Shown: positions 1 to 8,166 of the stretch, in pieces | Layout of the letters: every line of letters begins with the position of its first letter | Numbering within the stretch: position 1 is the first letter of the stretch | Assembly: GCA_015062115.1 (NCBI GenBank) | Contig: SUVG01000005.1 | Span: 62,001 to 126,000, forward strand | Direction: 5' to 3' | Origin: Elusimicrobium sp. | Lineage (GTDB): Bacteria > Elusimicrobiota > Elusimicrobia > Elusimicrobiales > Elusimicrobiaceae | DNA: 64,000 nucleotides | The notes under the pieces: model-generated | What the model was told of the DNA's origin: nothing | The model's database searches: none | Seen by the model: only the letters and a program-made list of their open reading frames with translations | Made by a program: the position numbers and the translations under genes

Positions 1-613
1 AGACCGCTTATACACTTTGGGTGCCTCTTCTCCGGCCCGCCGCAGTGCCCAAACGGTTTTGGCTGAAATTGCCGTAACGCTCTTGCAGTTGATGGCTCCC
101 GTGCTTTCCTTCACGGCTGAAGAAGCCTGGCAGGAACTTCGCAAAACTTCCCTGGGGCGTGATTTGCCGCAAAGCATTTTCCTTTCCAATATGCCGGTAA
201 ATGCGTCGCTTATTCCGCAAGTGAAATTGGAAGAAAAATGGAACCAAATTCGCCGCGTACGCGAAACCGTGCAGAAAACCTTGGAAGAAGCCCGTCAAAA
301 AGGTGTAATCGGCTCTTCCTTGGAAGCCAAAGTAATTTTCAAAACGGCCGATGCGAACATGAAAGCCTTTTTGGAAGAAACCAAAAATCTTTGGCCCGAA
401 ATTGCTATCGTCTCTGCGGTAGAGATTGCGGACGGCACGGATACCTTAACCGTAGAAGCCGTACATGCAAGCGGTGTAAAATGTGCCCGCTGCTGGCAAT
501 GGAGAGAAGATGTCGGCTCCGATGCTAAACATGGTGATATTTGTGCCCGCTGCGCCGAAGTATTGGCTAAAGAAGGCCTTGTGGTAGAAGAAGGAGAACC
601 CGTTGGTGCGTAA
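1..613 (+). CDS. ileS: Isoleucyl-tRNA synthetase, C-terminal part (5' end outside window)
   Basis: Only the last ~200 residues of this cytoplasmic class I synthetase, which charges tRNA-Ile, are present. The frame (from base 2) is open to the left edge. It reads through the end of the catalytic core (DRLYTLGASSPARRSAQTVL), the anticodon-binding helical domain, and a C-terminal zinc ribbon with two CxxC pairs (CARCWQW, then CARCAEV). That arrangement is diagnostic for bacterial IleS. The stop at 611-613 overlaps the start of lspA, so the two are translationally coupled. It is the first visible gene of an overlapping operon that runs to 5148. Confidence 0.95.
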   Translation, partial: DRLYTLGASSPARRSAQTVLAEIAVTLLQLMAPVLSFTAEEAWQELRKTSLGRDLPQSIFLSNMPVNASLIPQVKLEEKWNQIRRVRETVQKTLEEARQKGVIGSSLEAKVIFKTADANMKAFLEETKNLWPEIAIVSAVEIADGTDTLTVEAVHASGVKCARCWQWREDVGSDAKHGDICARCAEVLAKEGLVVEEGEPVGA

Positions 614-1097
614 CACTTGGAAAAAAGTGTGCAAGTGGTATTGGCAAAACTCCTATACAATAGGGGCCGTGGCGTTTGTGTTCCTGTTGGATCGTTTGAC
701 CAAAATGGCTGCACTCTTTTGGCTGAAAGAAGCCCCTGTGGAGTTGTTCCCTTTTTTCCATTTGCGTTATGTGGAAAATACCGGGGCTGCTTTTGGCATG
801 ATGCAAAACGGTAACTTGTGGCTTATTTTTATTATGCTGGGGATTGTGGCGTACCTGTTAAAAAGTTGGAAGGAACTCTGTTCTTACGGAGAAATAGTAA
901 AATGGGGTTGTATCTTTATTTTAGCGGGTGCGCTGGGCAATCTTTATGATAGAATAACCTTAGGGTTTGTTGTAGATTTTTTAGATTTTCGGATTTGGCC
1001 CGTATTTAATGTGGCCGATTCGTTTATTACGATAGGCGGTTGTTTGTTTGTAATTTCTTTATTCACCTGCAAAAAAGAGCAAGGAGAGAAAAAATGA
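603..1097 (+). CDS. lspA: Lipoprotein signal peptidase (signal peptidase II)
   Basis: An inner-membrane aspartyl protease of about 164 residues that removes the signal peptide from diacylglyceryl-modified prolipoproteins. Four hydrophobic segments are visible. The family blocks are YVENTGAAFGM (residues 56-66), GNLYDR (112-117), VVDFLDF with catalytic Asp125, and FNVADS with catalytic Asp139. The start is TTG at 603 or GTG at 606, both overlapping the ileS stop; GTG is equally plausible. The stop overlaps the next ATG (ATGA at 1094-1097). The ileS-lspA pairing is conserved in many bacteria, and the product of the next gene is a predicted lipoprotein substrate. Confidence 0.95.
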   Translation: MVRNTWKKVCKWYWQNSYTIGAVAFVFLLDRLTKMAALFWLKEAPVELFPFFHLRYVENTGAAFGMMQNGNLWLIFIMLGIVAYLLKSWKELCSYGEIVKWGCIFILAGALGNLYDRITLGFVVDFLDFRIWPVFNVADSFITIGGCLFVISLFTCKKEQGEKK

Positions 1098-2077
1098 AAA
1101 GAGTATTTTGCATTTTCGTGGCGGTTTTATTTTTAGCGGCCTGCAGTGGAGATAAAAAACTGTTCAAGGAGGCCCAATTCGAAACTTCTAAAGGCAATTA
1201 TAATAAGGCTATCCAACTTTATTCCCGTTTGATTAAGCAATCTCCCAAAGCCTTTGCCGCTTATGTAAACCGCGGTATTTTGTGGGAAAGCCTCCCGGCG
1301 AAAGACGTGAAAGAACGCCTTAAAAACCGCCGCTATGCCGAGTTGGATTACTTGCAGGCCATTAAACTCAGCCCCAATGTGCCCGAAACTTACAGCAACT
1401 TGGGTGCTTTGTACGTGGATCAAGGGCGCTACGCCGATGCCGTTTACCAATTAAATGAAGCCATTGCCCGCAATCCGCAGTATTTTGTTGCTCTGCTGAA
1501 CCGCGCCATTGCCTACTATAAACAAGGCCGCTTATCAGAATCTTTGTTAGATTTTAACCGTGCTTTTAAGATTAACTCCAAAGAACCTCTTTTGTTCTTA
1601 AACCGCGGTTTGGCTTATTTCGATATGGGCCAATATCAGTCCGCCCTGGACGATTTTTCGTATCTTATTTCGCTTAAACCTCAAGATGCCCGTGCTTATT
1701 TGGAACGCGCGCGTGCTTTTATTAAAGCCGGTTATCCTGCCGATGCCTATGAAGATTTGGAAATGGCCGTTTCCTTAAAACCCACCTATGCGTTAGCCTA
1801 CTACTACATGGGCGATTTGATGTTCCGCAAAGGGGAAACAGATTACGCCTTGGGCCTTTTGGTTCGCTCAAAAGAACTGGCCAGCCAATATGCTCCCACC
1901 TACGATTTGATGGGGGATATGTTAGCCGTGGAAGACCCGGTAGCGGCTACGGCAAACTATATGGCGGCCAGAAAATTGGATCCGGCCAATGTCCGCAAGT
2001 ATGAAGCCAAAATGCGCTTGATGCGTACGGAAGAAGGACGCGAACGGGTTCTTGCCAACCGCTTTTTCCCGCGTTAA
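1094..2077 (+). CDS. TPR-repeat lipoprotein
   Basis: The 327-residue protein begins with a lipoprotein signal peptide whose lipobox LAAC puts the lipidated Cys at residue 17. The remainder is an array of about eight tetratricopeptide repeats (motifs such as PETYSNLGALYVDQGRYADAV and PLLFLNRGLAYFDMGQYQSA). It is expected to sit on the periplasmic side of a membrane as a protein-protein scaffold; its partner is unknown. The start at 1094 is chosen because it overlaps the lspA stop, follows AAGGAG, and gives a proper signal peptide. An upstream in-frame ATG at 1040 lies inside lspA and would bury the signal. Confidence 0.85.
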   Translation: MKRVFCIFVAVLFLAACSGDKKLFKEAQFETSKGNYNKAIQLYSRLIKQSPKAFAAYVNRGILWESLPAKDVKERLKNRRYAELDYLQAIKLSPNVPETYSNLGALYVDQGRYADAVYQLNEAIARNPQYFVALLNRAIAYYKQGRLSESLLDFNRAFKINSKEPLLFLNRGLAYFDMGQYQSALDDFSYLISLKPQDARAYLERARAFIKAGYPADAYEDLEMAVSLKPTYALAYYYMGDLMFRKGETDYALGLLVRSKELASQYAPTYDLMGDMLAVEDPVAATANYMAARKLDPANVRKYEAKMRLMRTEEGRERVLANRFFPR

Positions 2078-2082
2078 TTTTT

Positions 2083-4032
2083 ATGGCTGAAAAAGTAAAT
2101 TCTTCTCGCCGGTTACCGGCGGTGCTTCAGTTGCCGTCTCGGGTATTTACCTACCGGTTTTTCCTGTCTGTTTGTCTGCTTATACTTATTTTGTTTTCCC
2201 TTACTTTCCAACACTCGAAAGTGGGAATCTTTGTATTGGCGTTAATCAATTTTCTTTTTTGTGCCGATGTATTTGCCCAATGTGCTTGGAAAGATTTGAC
2301 CGTCGGGCGGGTAGGCCTTCCCATGTGGGTGACAGTTTCTGTTTTCGGCGGTTTTTTGTATTCTTCTTTTAATACTTTTTTAACCCGTACGCTCTTTGGC
2401 CCTTCCGCGGAACTCTACTTATATGTTTCTCTTTTTATCACCATTTCTCTTTGGGTTTGCCGTCGTTTTGCTCAACAAAAAGAACTTTCCCGTGTTTTTA
2501 TTAAAAAACTGGACGATTTCCTTCCCAAGGCAGGACGCTTATGTGTGGGGCATCAATTCAGGAAAGTCTTTGCGCAGGAATTAAAACAAGGCGAAATTAT
2601 TTTTGTAAAAACCGGAGAACGCCTGCCTTGCGACGGAATCGTTCGCAAGGGGAAAACTTCCATCGATGAACAACTAATTACCGGCAATATGTTGCCTACT
2701 TCCAAAACGGTAGGAAGCCGTGTGTACGCCGGAACACTCAATAAATCGGCCGATGTATATGTAGAAGTAACTGAAACCCTTGAACAATCCGCCTTGATGA
2801 CTGTTATTTCCGCTATTAAAAAAGGGGAAACCCGCCGCGGAAATTTTAAGATTTCGTTGGATAAATGGTGTGCCGTATTTTTAGCAATCACGCTGTTGTG
2901 TGCAGTGGGGGGATATGCCTTTATGCTTTCCCGCCACGGGGCTGACCAATGGTTTTATTATTCGGGCATTTTGCTGGCGGGTTGTGCGTTGGGTTCGCCT
3001 TTGGCTCTTTTGTTTATTTCCATTTTTCCTTCCTTTTTTGCCCGTAGCGGTGCGCGTGGGGCTAAAATAAAAATACAAAATTTACAGGCCCTTGAAGATG
3101 TTGTGCAGGCCGATACTTTCTTTTTTGATAAAACCGGCACTCTTACTTACGGGGAACTGCGCGTATCGGGGGTGTATCCCGTGAAGCCTTCTTTGGAAAA
3201 GCAATTGTTGGAAGCCGTAGCCGCGGCCGAACAATTGGTGGACGGCCCGTTTGCCGATGCTGTTAACGGGTATGCCAAAAAGAAAGGTGTTAAAGTCCGT
3301 CGGGTGCTTTGTTTTGATGTGCTCCCCGGCTTGGGCGTACAGGCCATTTGCGGAGAAGATAAAATTCTGGCGGGTCGTTCCGCCTGGTTGGAAGAGCAAG
3401 GCGTTAAAACTTCCACCAAGGCCGACCACATGGCCGAAGCCGTCATTTGCGTGGCCAAAAACCGTAAATTCTTGGGGTATTTAACTTTGTCTGACGAATT
3501 GCGCCGCGGAGCCAACGAACTGGTTTCTTTCTTACATGAACAGAAAAAAGAGTTGGTTTTGGTATCGGGGGATAACGAATCTTCCGTTGCCTATATGGCC
3601 CAACAGGCAGGCATAGCCAAGGTAAACGCCAATGTTCTTCCCAAAACCAAGGCCGAGATTGTTTCCAACCTGCGCGCTATGGGAAAAAAAGTGGTAATGG
3701 TGGGAGACGGTTTTAACGACATTATTGCTTTGTTGCGTGCCGATGCGGGGGTGGTGTTTTCCTCCGGTAGAAATGTGTATAACAACTGGGTAGATGTTAT
3801 CATCAAACGGCGGGACTTGTATTCCCTGCTAGATTTATTTACAATAAATAAGAAATTGCGCCGTATTACTGCCGGTAATGCCTGTTTTGCTTTTGGGCTT
3901 AACGCCGCGTTGACGGGGTATTTGTTTTGGCGCGGGCCGGGTAATTCCGGCTGGCATTGGGCTGTGGGGGGAAGTTTGGCCATAGTCCTACTGATTTGGT
4001 TAAATTCTGCGAGGTTATTAAAAATAAAATGA
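2083..4032 (+). CDS. Degenerate P1B-type (heavy-metal-like) P-type ATPase
   Basis: A 649-residue membrane protein with the P-type ATPase layout: N-terminal membrane segments, an actuator domain (~150-240), two segments around residues 263-282 and 292-320, the P/N domains (~345-560), and two C-terminal segments ending LNSARLL as in P1B pumps. The phosphorylation loop DKTGT (Asp349), SGDN (~495-498) and GDGFND (541-546) are intact. Other hallmarks are altered. The actuator TGE reads TGN (200-202), the transmembrane CPC reads AGC (299-301), the nucleotide-domain HP reads GP (388-389), and there is no N-terminal heavy-metal domain. It may hydrolyse ATP atypically or be regulatory; substrate unknown. 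It lies 5 bp after the TPR lipoprotein gene and its stop overlaps queF (ATGA). Confidence 0.8.
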   Translation: MAEKVNSSRRLPAVLQLPSRVFTYRFFLSVCLLILILFSLTFQHSKVGIFVLALINFLFCADVFAQCAWKDLTVGRVGLPMWVTVSVFGGFLYSSFNTFLTRTLFGPSAELYLYVSLFITISLWVCRRFAQQKELSRVFIKKLDDFLPKAGRLCVGHQFRKVFAQELKQGEIIFVKTGERLPCDGIVRKGKTSIDEQLITGNMLPTSKTVGSRVYAGTLNKSADVYVEVTETLEQSALMTVISAIKKGETRRGNFKISLDKWCAVFLAITLLCAVGGYAFMLSRHGADQWFYYSGILLAGCALGSPLALLFISIFPSFFARSGARGAKIKIQNLQALEDVVQADTFFFDKTGTLTYGELRVSGVYPVKPSLEKQLLEAVAAAEQLVDGPFADAVNGYAKKKGVKVRRVLCFDVLPGLGVQAICGEDKILAGRSAWLEEQGVKTSTKADHMAEAVICVAKNRKFLGYLTLSDELRRGANELVSFLHEQKKELVLVSGDNESSVAYMAQQAGIAKVNANVLPKTKAEIVSNLRAMGKKVVMVGDGFNDIIALLRADAGVVFSSGRNVYNNWVDVIIKRRDLYSLLDLFTINKKLRRITAGNACFAFGLNAALTGYLFWRGPGNSGWHWAVGGSLAIVLLIWLNSARLLKIK

Positions 4033-4430
4033 GTACACACGATATTGACTTTGGTTACACGTCCGATCACGCCCGCAAAAATGCGGATGTGGTACTTCCG
4101 GAAATTCAATGCTGGCCCAACCAGTACAAACGGGATTACGATATCAAAATCGAACTCCCGGAATTTACTTCCGTCTGCCCGAAAACGGGCCTGCCCGATT
4201 TTGGCGTGATTACCATTGAGTATATCCCGGACGAATTGTGCCTGGAATTAAAATCTCTTAAATACTATTTGTTGGAATACCGCGATATGGGTATTTTTAT
4301 GGAAAACATTGCCAACAAAATCTTGGACGATGTTGTAAAGGCCTGTAAACCCAAAAAAGCCACCGTTACCGGGGTATTTACTCCGCGCGGCGGTTTGCGC
4401 TCGGTGATTACGGCCCGCTACGAAAAATAA
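4029..4430 (+). CDS. queF: NADPH-dependent 7-cyano-7-deazaguanine reductase
   Basis: QueF reduces preQ0 to preQ1 in queuosine biosynthesis, a cytoplasmic tRNA-modification pathway. This is the short, unimodular 133-residue type. The catalytic Cys50 lies in FTSVCPKTGLPDF with the proton-relay Asp57, and the QueF signature LELKSLKYYL follows. The start at 4029 overlaps the stop of the P-type ATPase; an in-frame upstream extension to 3957 would run inside that gene and is rejected. No other queuosine genes are in the window, so preQ0 synthesis must be encoded elsewhere or the precursor salvaged. Confidence 0.95.
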   Translation: MSTHDIDFGYTSDHARKNADVVLPEIQCWPNQYKRDYDIKIELPEFTSVCPKTGLPDFGVITIEYIPDELCLELKSLKYYLLEYRDMGIFMENIANKILDDVVKACKPKKATVTGVFTPRGGLRSVITARYEK

Positions 4431-4431
4431 A

Positions 4432-5148
4432 ATGAAAAAAAATATCTTTTTAGCGGTTTCTTTTATTTTGGTCTTTTTGGCCGGCACGGTTTCCGTTCGC
4501 GTTTGGGACGCGTACAAGACCGCTCTGGCGGAAGAACAAGCCTCCTCTGCACCTTTCCAGGTGAGCGATACGGACTCGCTCTTTATCGCAAACATGGACG
4601 GGGCCACTACTCCCGAAGGAGTAGAAGTGATAGAAGAACCCGCCGTGGTGGACGACTCTGCCATTCCTTCCCAATTAACTAAAATTAAATTGGAAGGCGT
4701 GGCTCAAGTGGTTTCCCGAACGGGTACAGTGGTAAAAAACAAAGAGGAAGAAAACGATAATCCGGTTCAACTTCCCGGGGACGATTTGGTTCCTTCCCAA
4801 ACAGGGACGCTCCAGCAGATTCCTGCTACGGAAAGTAAGATTTCCATGATAGAAGCCCCCGCCAAAGTAAAGCTGATTAAATCTTCGGCCGAATATAAGG
4901 CTTTTAAGCGGGTTGCCCGCGGAAGTTATCCGGCGGCTAATTTCAAAGAAGACTATATCGTGGTGTTGGAGTCTACCAGCAACCTGCCCGATAAAGTATT
5001 TGAAATTCAAGATGTGGTATTGCAAGACGGGAAAATGGTGGTCATCTACCGGGTAAATATTTTTGGCTTGGACGGAAAAACCAACACCCACACTGCCGTA
5101 CGCATTGCCAAGACGGATCTTCCCATCGAATTGAAGCAAGTATTATAG
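4432..5148 (+). CDS. Secreted or membrane-anchored hypothetical protein
   Basis: A 238-residue protein with an N-terminal hydrophobic signal/anchor (~residues 4-24), a long acidic low-complexity linker (~30-145), and a C-terminal ~80-residue beta-rich domain (SYPAANFKEDYIVVLES onwards). The end loosely resembles the PrcB-C fold, but the typical GGY motif is missing, so I leave the function open. It begins one base after the queF stop and is the last gene of the ileS operon, followed at once by a strong terminator. Confidence 0.7.
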   Translation: MKKNIFLAVSFILVFLAGTVSVRVWDAYKTALAEEQASSAPFQVSDTDSLFIANMDGATTPEGVEVIEEPAVVDDSAIPSQLTKIKLEGVAQVVSRTGTVVKNKEEENDNPVQLPGDDLVPSQTGTLQQIPATESKISMIEAPAKVKLIKSSAEYKAFKRVARGSYPAANFKEDYIVVLESTSNLPDKVFEIQDVVLQDGKMVVIYRVNIFGLDGKTNTHTAVRIAKTDLPIELKQVL

Positions 5149-5161
5149 TTTTATTTTTAAG

Positions 5162-5192
5162 AAAACCCCTGCCTATGGGCAGGGGTTTTTTT
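5162..5192. terminator. Bidirectional intrinsic terminator
   Basis: A perfect 8-bp stem (CCCCTGCC / GGCAGGGG, 5166-5173 and 5178-5185) with loop TATG, flanked by AAAA on the left and TTTTTTT on the right. It separates the convergent ileS operon (+) and the HU gene (-) and can serve both. Confidence 0.92.
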
Positions 5193-5454
5193 ATTTCTTC
5201 AAAACATTTTCGGAAGGCTTAAAGCGTACTTTTTGTTTGGCAGGGACTTGTACCTTTTCGCCTGTTTTGGGGTTATGGCGCATGACCGGGCGGGCTGTTT
5301 TTAAGTGGAAAGTACCAAAGTTGCTAATAACCACTTTGCCGTCCCGTTTCAAGCCGTGTTTAATAATTTCAAACACTTTATCTACCGACATTTTAGCCTG
5401 CTTTTTGTCGAGTACATGGCGGGTTAAATGGCGGATAACATCGTCTTTATTCAT
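5191..5454 (-). CDS. HU-family DNA-binding protein
   Basis: An 87-residue histone-like nucleoid protein that bends and compacts DNA as a dimer. The family pattern is clear: an N-terminal helical dimerisation half, the conserved ISNFGTF turn (~residues 43-49), and the beta-arm segment with RPVMRHNPKTGE (~55-66), which contains the Arg-Asn-Pro used for DNA intercalation. The C-terminus, VRFKPSENVLKK, matches the usual KVRFKPSKxLK ending. It is monocistronic: gpsA ends 20 bp upstream and a terminator follows. IHF subunits share this architecture, so the subtype is not certain. Confidence 0.93.
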   Translation of the reverse strand: MNKDDVIRHLTRHVLDKKQAKMSVDKVFEIIKHGLKRDGKVVISNFGTFHLKTARPVMRHNPKTGEKVQVPAKQKVRFKPSENVLKK

Positions 5455-5474
5455 ACCTTTAATATCCTTCTAAA

Positions 5475-6479
5475 TTATTTATTGCCCCGTTCGGTAAAAC
5501 CCATGGCATGCAACAATACATGGGGTTCCTGTCCTTGGCAAACCAGTTGCCAAATGGCATCTATAATGGGGGTTTTTAAGTTGTTTTTGCGGGCGATATC
5601 GTATACACTTTGCACGGAGTTTACGCCCTCGGCAATCGTACCCACGGCTTTTTTTGCTTCTTCCAAGGAAAGCCCGGCGCCCAGTTTTTCGCCTAAACGG
5701 CGGTTGCGCGAAATAGCGGACATACCCGTTAAAATAGCATCACCGAAACCGGCCAAACTGTAAACCGTGTTGGCTTGACCGCCTTGGCTGACGATAATAT
5801 CGTTCATTTCCTGCAAGGCTTGGGTAATAAGGGCCGATTTGGCGTTGGCCCCGTCGCCAATACCGTCAATGACACCGCAGCCGATGGCGAGCACATTTTT
5901 AATACCGCCGCCGTACTCCACCCCGCGTCTATCCGAGGCTGGCACCACAATAATGGGGTCGGCGTTCATAATGTCGCGGATTTCGTCCACAAGCACAGGA
6001 TCTTTACCCGCGAGCATAATTTTGGTCGGCACATTTTGGGCTACTTCCAAAGCAAAACTCGGGCCGCTGAAAGCGAGCACTTTGTCCTGCAAGTGGGGAA
6101 GTTCTTCTTCTACAATTTCGCAAATGGTTTTGAAAGTTTTTTCTTCTATCCCTTTAGATGCGCTGACAATCGGTACTACGCGGCCGTTCAATAAGGGTTT
6201 CAACTGCTCGCGGCAGAAAGCGCGAATCGCTTTGGAAGAAATAACAAAAACAATTAAATCTGTATCTTTTACGGCTTCTTCCACACTACCCGTAAGGCGG
6301 ATATTATCGTGAATCTTAAAATTAGGGATATTCGGGTGGCGGCCGATGGTTTTAAGGACATTTAACAACTGTTCGTTATATTCCCACAACGAAACCTGAT
6401 AGCCTTTTTTAGCCAAGTGTTGGGCAATAACGCTACCCCAAATGCCGGCACCGAATACGGTAATTTTATTTATTTTCAT
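5475..6479 (-). CDS. gpsA: Glycerol-3-phosphate dehydrogenase [NAD(P)+]
   Basis: A cytoplasmic enzyme of 334 residues that makes sn-glycerol-3-phosphate from dihydroxyacetone phosphate for phospholipid synthesis. The N-terminal Rossmann motif GAGIWG (residues 10-15), the substrate-domain block NVLAIGCGVIDG and the GxGD region GLSLEEA/AEGVNS are typical. The start at 6479 overlaps the last 14 bases of plsY; an in-frame upstream extension to 6584 lies wholly inside plsY and is rejected. The plsY-gpsA pair is a classical lipid operon: GpsA supplies the glycerol-3-phosphate that PlsY acylates. Confidence 0.95.
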   Translation of the reverse strand: MKINKITVFGAGIWGSVIAQHLAKKGYQVSLWEYNEQLLNVLKTIGRHPNIPNFKIHDNIRLTGSVEEAVKDTDLIVFVISSKAIRAFCREQLKPLLNGRVVPIVSASKGIEEKTFKTICEIVEEELPHLQDKVLAFSGPSFALEVAQNVPTKIMLAGKDPVLVDEIRDIMNADPIIVVPASDRRGVEYGGGIKNVLAIGCGVIDGIGDGANAKSALITQALQEMNDIIVSQGGQANTVYSLAGFGDAILTGMSAISRNRRLGEKLGAGLSLEEAKKAVGTIAEGVNSVQSVYDIARKNNLKTPIIDAIWQLVCQGQEPHVLLHAMGFTERGNK

Positions 6480-7095
6480 TTGCTTTTCTCTTTTTAGAGC
6501 CGTCTTCAAATTTAAGTTCTTTTTGTTGTAACAAGCGTTTGATATTGGGTACATGTTTGTAGATAACCAACGCACCCACCGCACTAACCATTAAGTTAAC
6601 GGATAAGGGGTGATTGCCGATGAGAAAACTGCAAACAGGCAAAACGATACAAGCGCAAATGGAACCGATAGAAATGCGTCCCCATAAGGCCACACACAAC
6701 ACAAAGGAAGCAAAAGCGATGGCAGTGGGAATCGGTACGATAGCGGCAAATACACCGGCAGAGGTGGCTACACCTTTACCGCCGCGGAATTTCAAATAAA
6801 TCGTCCACATGTGGCCCAAAATGGCGATAATACCGCACAAAATGGCAATCCAGTAATTATCCGGGCAGTAGTGGCGGGCCAAGCACACCGGAATAAAACC
6901 TTTCAGCCCGTCAATCAGGAAGGTGCTGACACCGGCCCATTTACCGACCGTGCGGTACACGTTGGCCGCACCGGGGTTGCCGGAGCCATGTTCTCTGATA
7001 TCAATGCCCATCACGCGTTTGGCGATGAGGTAACCGGTCGGGACAGACCCGAGCAAATAACTGAACAACACGAGTAGGGTGATAGTTATCATCAT
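6466..7095 (-). CDS. plsY: Acyl-phosphate:glycerol-3-phosphate acyltransferase
   Basis: An integral membrane enzyme of 209 residues that transfers an acyl group from acyl-phosphate to glycerol-3-phosphate, the first committed step of phospholipid synthesis. Family motifs are SVPTGYLIAK, the REHGSGNPGAANVYR block (glycerol-phosphate site), and FRGGKGVATSAG. There are five to six hydrophobic segments and a basic C-terminus. Two adjacent ATGs (7095, 7092) are possible starts. There is no Shine-Dalgarno sequence; a TATAAT ends 6 nt before the first ATG, which suggests a leaderless mRNA. Confidence 0.95.
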   Translation of the reverse strand: MMITITLLVLFSYLLGSVPTGYLIAKRVMGIDIREHGSGNPGAANVYRTVGKWAGVSTFLIDGLKGFIPVCLARHYCPDNYWIAILCGIIAILGHMWTIYLKFRGGKGVATSAGVFAAIVPIPTAIAFASFVLCVALWGRISIGSICACIVLPVCSFLIGNHPLSVNLMVSAVGALVIYKHVPNIKRLLQQKELKFEDGSKKRKANENK

Positions 7096-7107
7096 ATATC
7101 TATTATA
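7096..7107 (-). promoter_or_regulatory. -10 box abutting the plsY start (leaderless-type)
   Basis: On the minus strand TATAAT (7107-7102) is followed by six bases, AGATAT, and then the ATG. With a usual 6-8 nt distance from -10 to the transcript start, the mRNA would begin at or next to the start codon. A second, overlapping TATAAT lies 5 bp upstream. No Shine-Dalgarno sequence is present. Confidence 0.55.
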
Positions 7108-7185
7108 TTATATTTGAACCTTTGAAAATAGGTACTTTGGCAGAAAAGGTGGTTTTTTTGAAGTTTTTTATATAAACTTAAATAT

Positions 7186-8166
7186 ATGAAAAACATTTTA
7201 ATTTTAAGTTTATTTTTAAGTCTTTTCGTTTCCGCATACGCGCAGGAGAAAGAACCCGCGGTGCACGAAAATGCTTTTTTGGTACAAAAAGAAATTGCGA
7301 CTTGGGAAACTTCGCAAACCTATAATTCCAAGGCGCGGGTGTATTCTTGCCAAGCGGTGCGCGTGCATAAGAATTGGTTTATTACAGCGGCTCACTGCGT
7401 GTATGCTTCCTGCCGCGATTCCAAATCTTGCACGGTACAAATTACCTTAGCAGAAGCAGAATTGAAAGCGGATGTGCGCATTATGCATAGCACCGCTTCT
7501 CCGCGGGTGTTTATTTACAGCGGGTTTTTCCCGGGGCAAAACCGTATCAGCGGGGTAGATGCCGCGCTTATTTATTTCGATCCGGAAACCGCCCACTACC
7601 TGTTTGCCAATATGGAAACGGGGGAATCTTTGGAGTATGACCAATTTAAGAAACTGCTTCGTTTCTCTCCGGAAACAAAAGCACAGTACCAGGCCTACGG
7701 GGTGCGGTTAATTAACTCCGCCACGGCTCCTACCGCAAAGTTGAACCCTGTACTGGCGGTGCCGCGGGTGAGCAGAGGGGTGGTGTCTTACCGTTTATCC
7801 GCGACGGATAATTTCTTTGTAGAAAAACTGAAACACTTTATTTCGCCCGATTTTGGCGTTCGTCAAGGCAATAGCGGGGGCGGGGTGTTTACGGCCGACG
7901 GAGATTTAATCGGCATTGTTTCTTCCGGTCTTTTTACGGGAAAAGATTTGGCTTTTCACGATGAAGAAGGGAAAACCGTATTTACACTTAAAGATGCCAG
8001 CAGTTTCTTTTTCTTTACGGGGTTTAACGGCTCTACGATGGGTTTTATCCGCAATAAAGTTCCTTCCCTGCGTACTATTAGTTTAGTGCCCTTTTTTGCA
8101 GAACCCACTGAACAAGATTTCAACGATATTATCAAACAGGTAGAAGGAACTTCAATGGTTTTTTAG
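7186..8166 (+). CDS. Secreted trypsin-like (S1 family) serine protease
   Basis: A 326-residue protein with a clean signal peptide (cleavage after AYA, ~residue 19) and a chymotrypsin-fold domain. The catalytic triad is readable: His70 in ITAAHC, Asp125 in VDAALIYF, and Ser230 in QGNSGGGV. The Cys pair around the His (C55/C71) resembles the family disulfide. Substrate and location beyond export are unknown. It has no Shine-Dalgarno sequence; a TATAAA lies at 7171-7176. Its 3' end overlaps the convergent hflX by 15 bp with no terminator between them. Confidence 0.85.
   Translation: MKNILILSLFLSLFVSAYAQEKEPAVHENAFLVQKEIATWETSQTYNSKARVYSCQAVRVHKNWFITAAHCVYASCRDSKSCTVQITLAEAELKADVRIMHSTASPRVFIYSGFFPGQNRISGVDAALIYFDPETAHYLFANMETGESLEYDQFKKLLRFSPETKAQYQAYGVRLINSATAPTAKLNPVLAVPRVSRGVVSYRLSATDNFFVEKLKHFISPDFGVRQGNSGGGVFTADGDLIGIVSSGLFTGKDLAFHDEEGKTVFTLKDASSFFFFTGFNGSTMGFIRNKVPSLRTISLVPFFAEPTEQDFNDIIKQVEGTSMVF

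Noticed and set aside
1040-1093. Upstream start of the TPR lipoprotein
   Set aside because: It lies inside lspA and would place 18 charged residues ahead of the lipoprotein signal.
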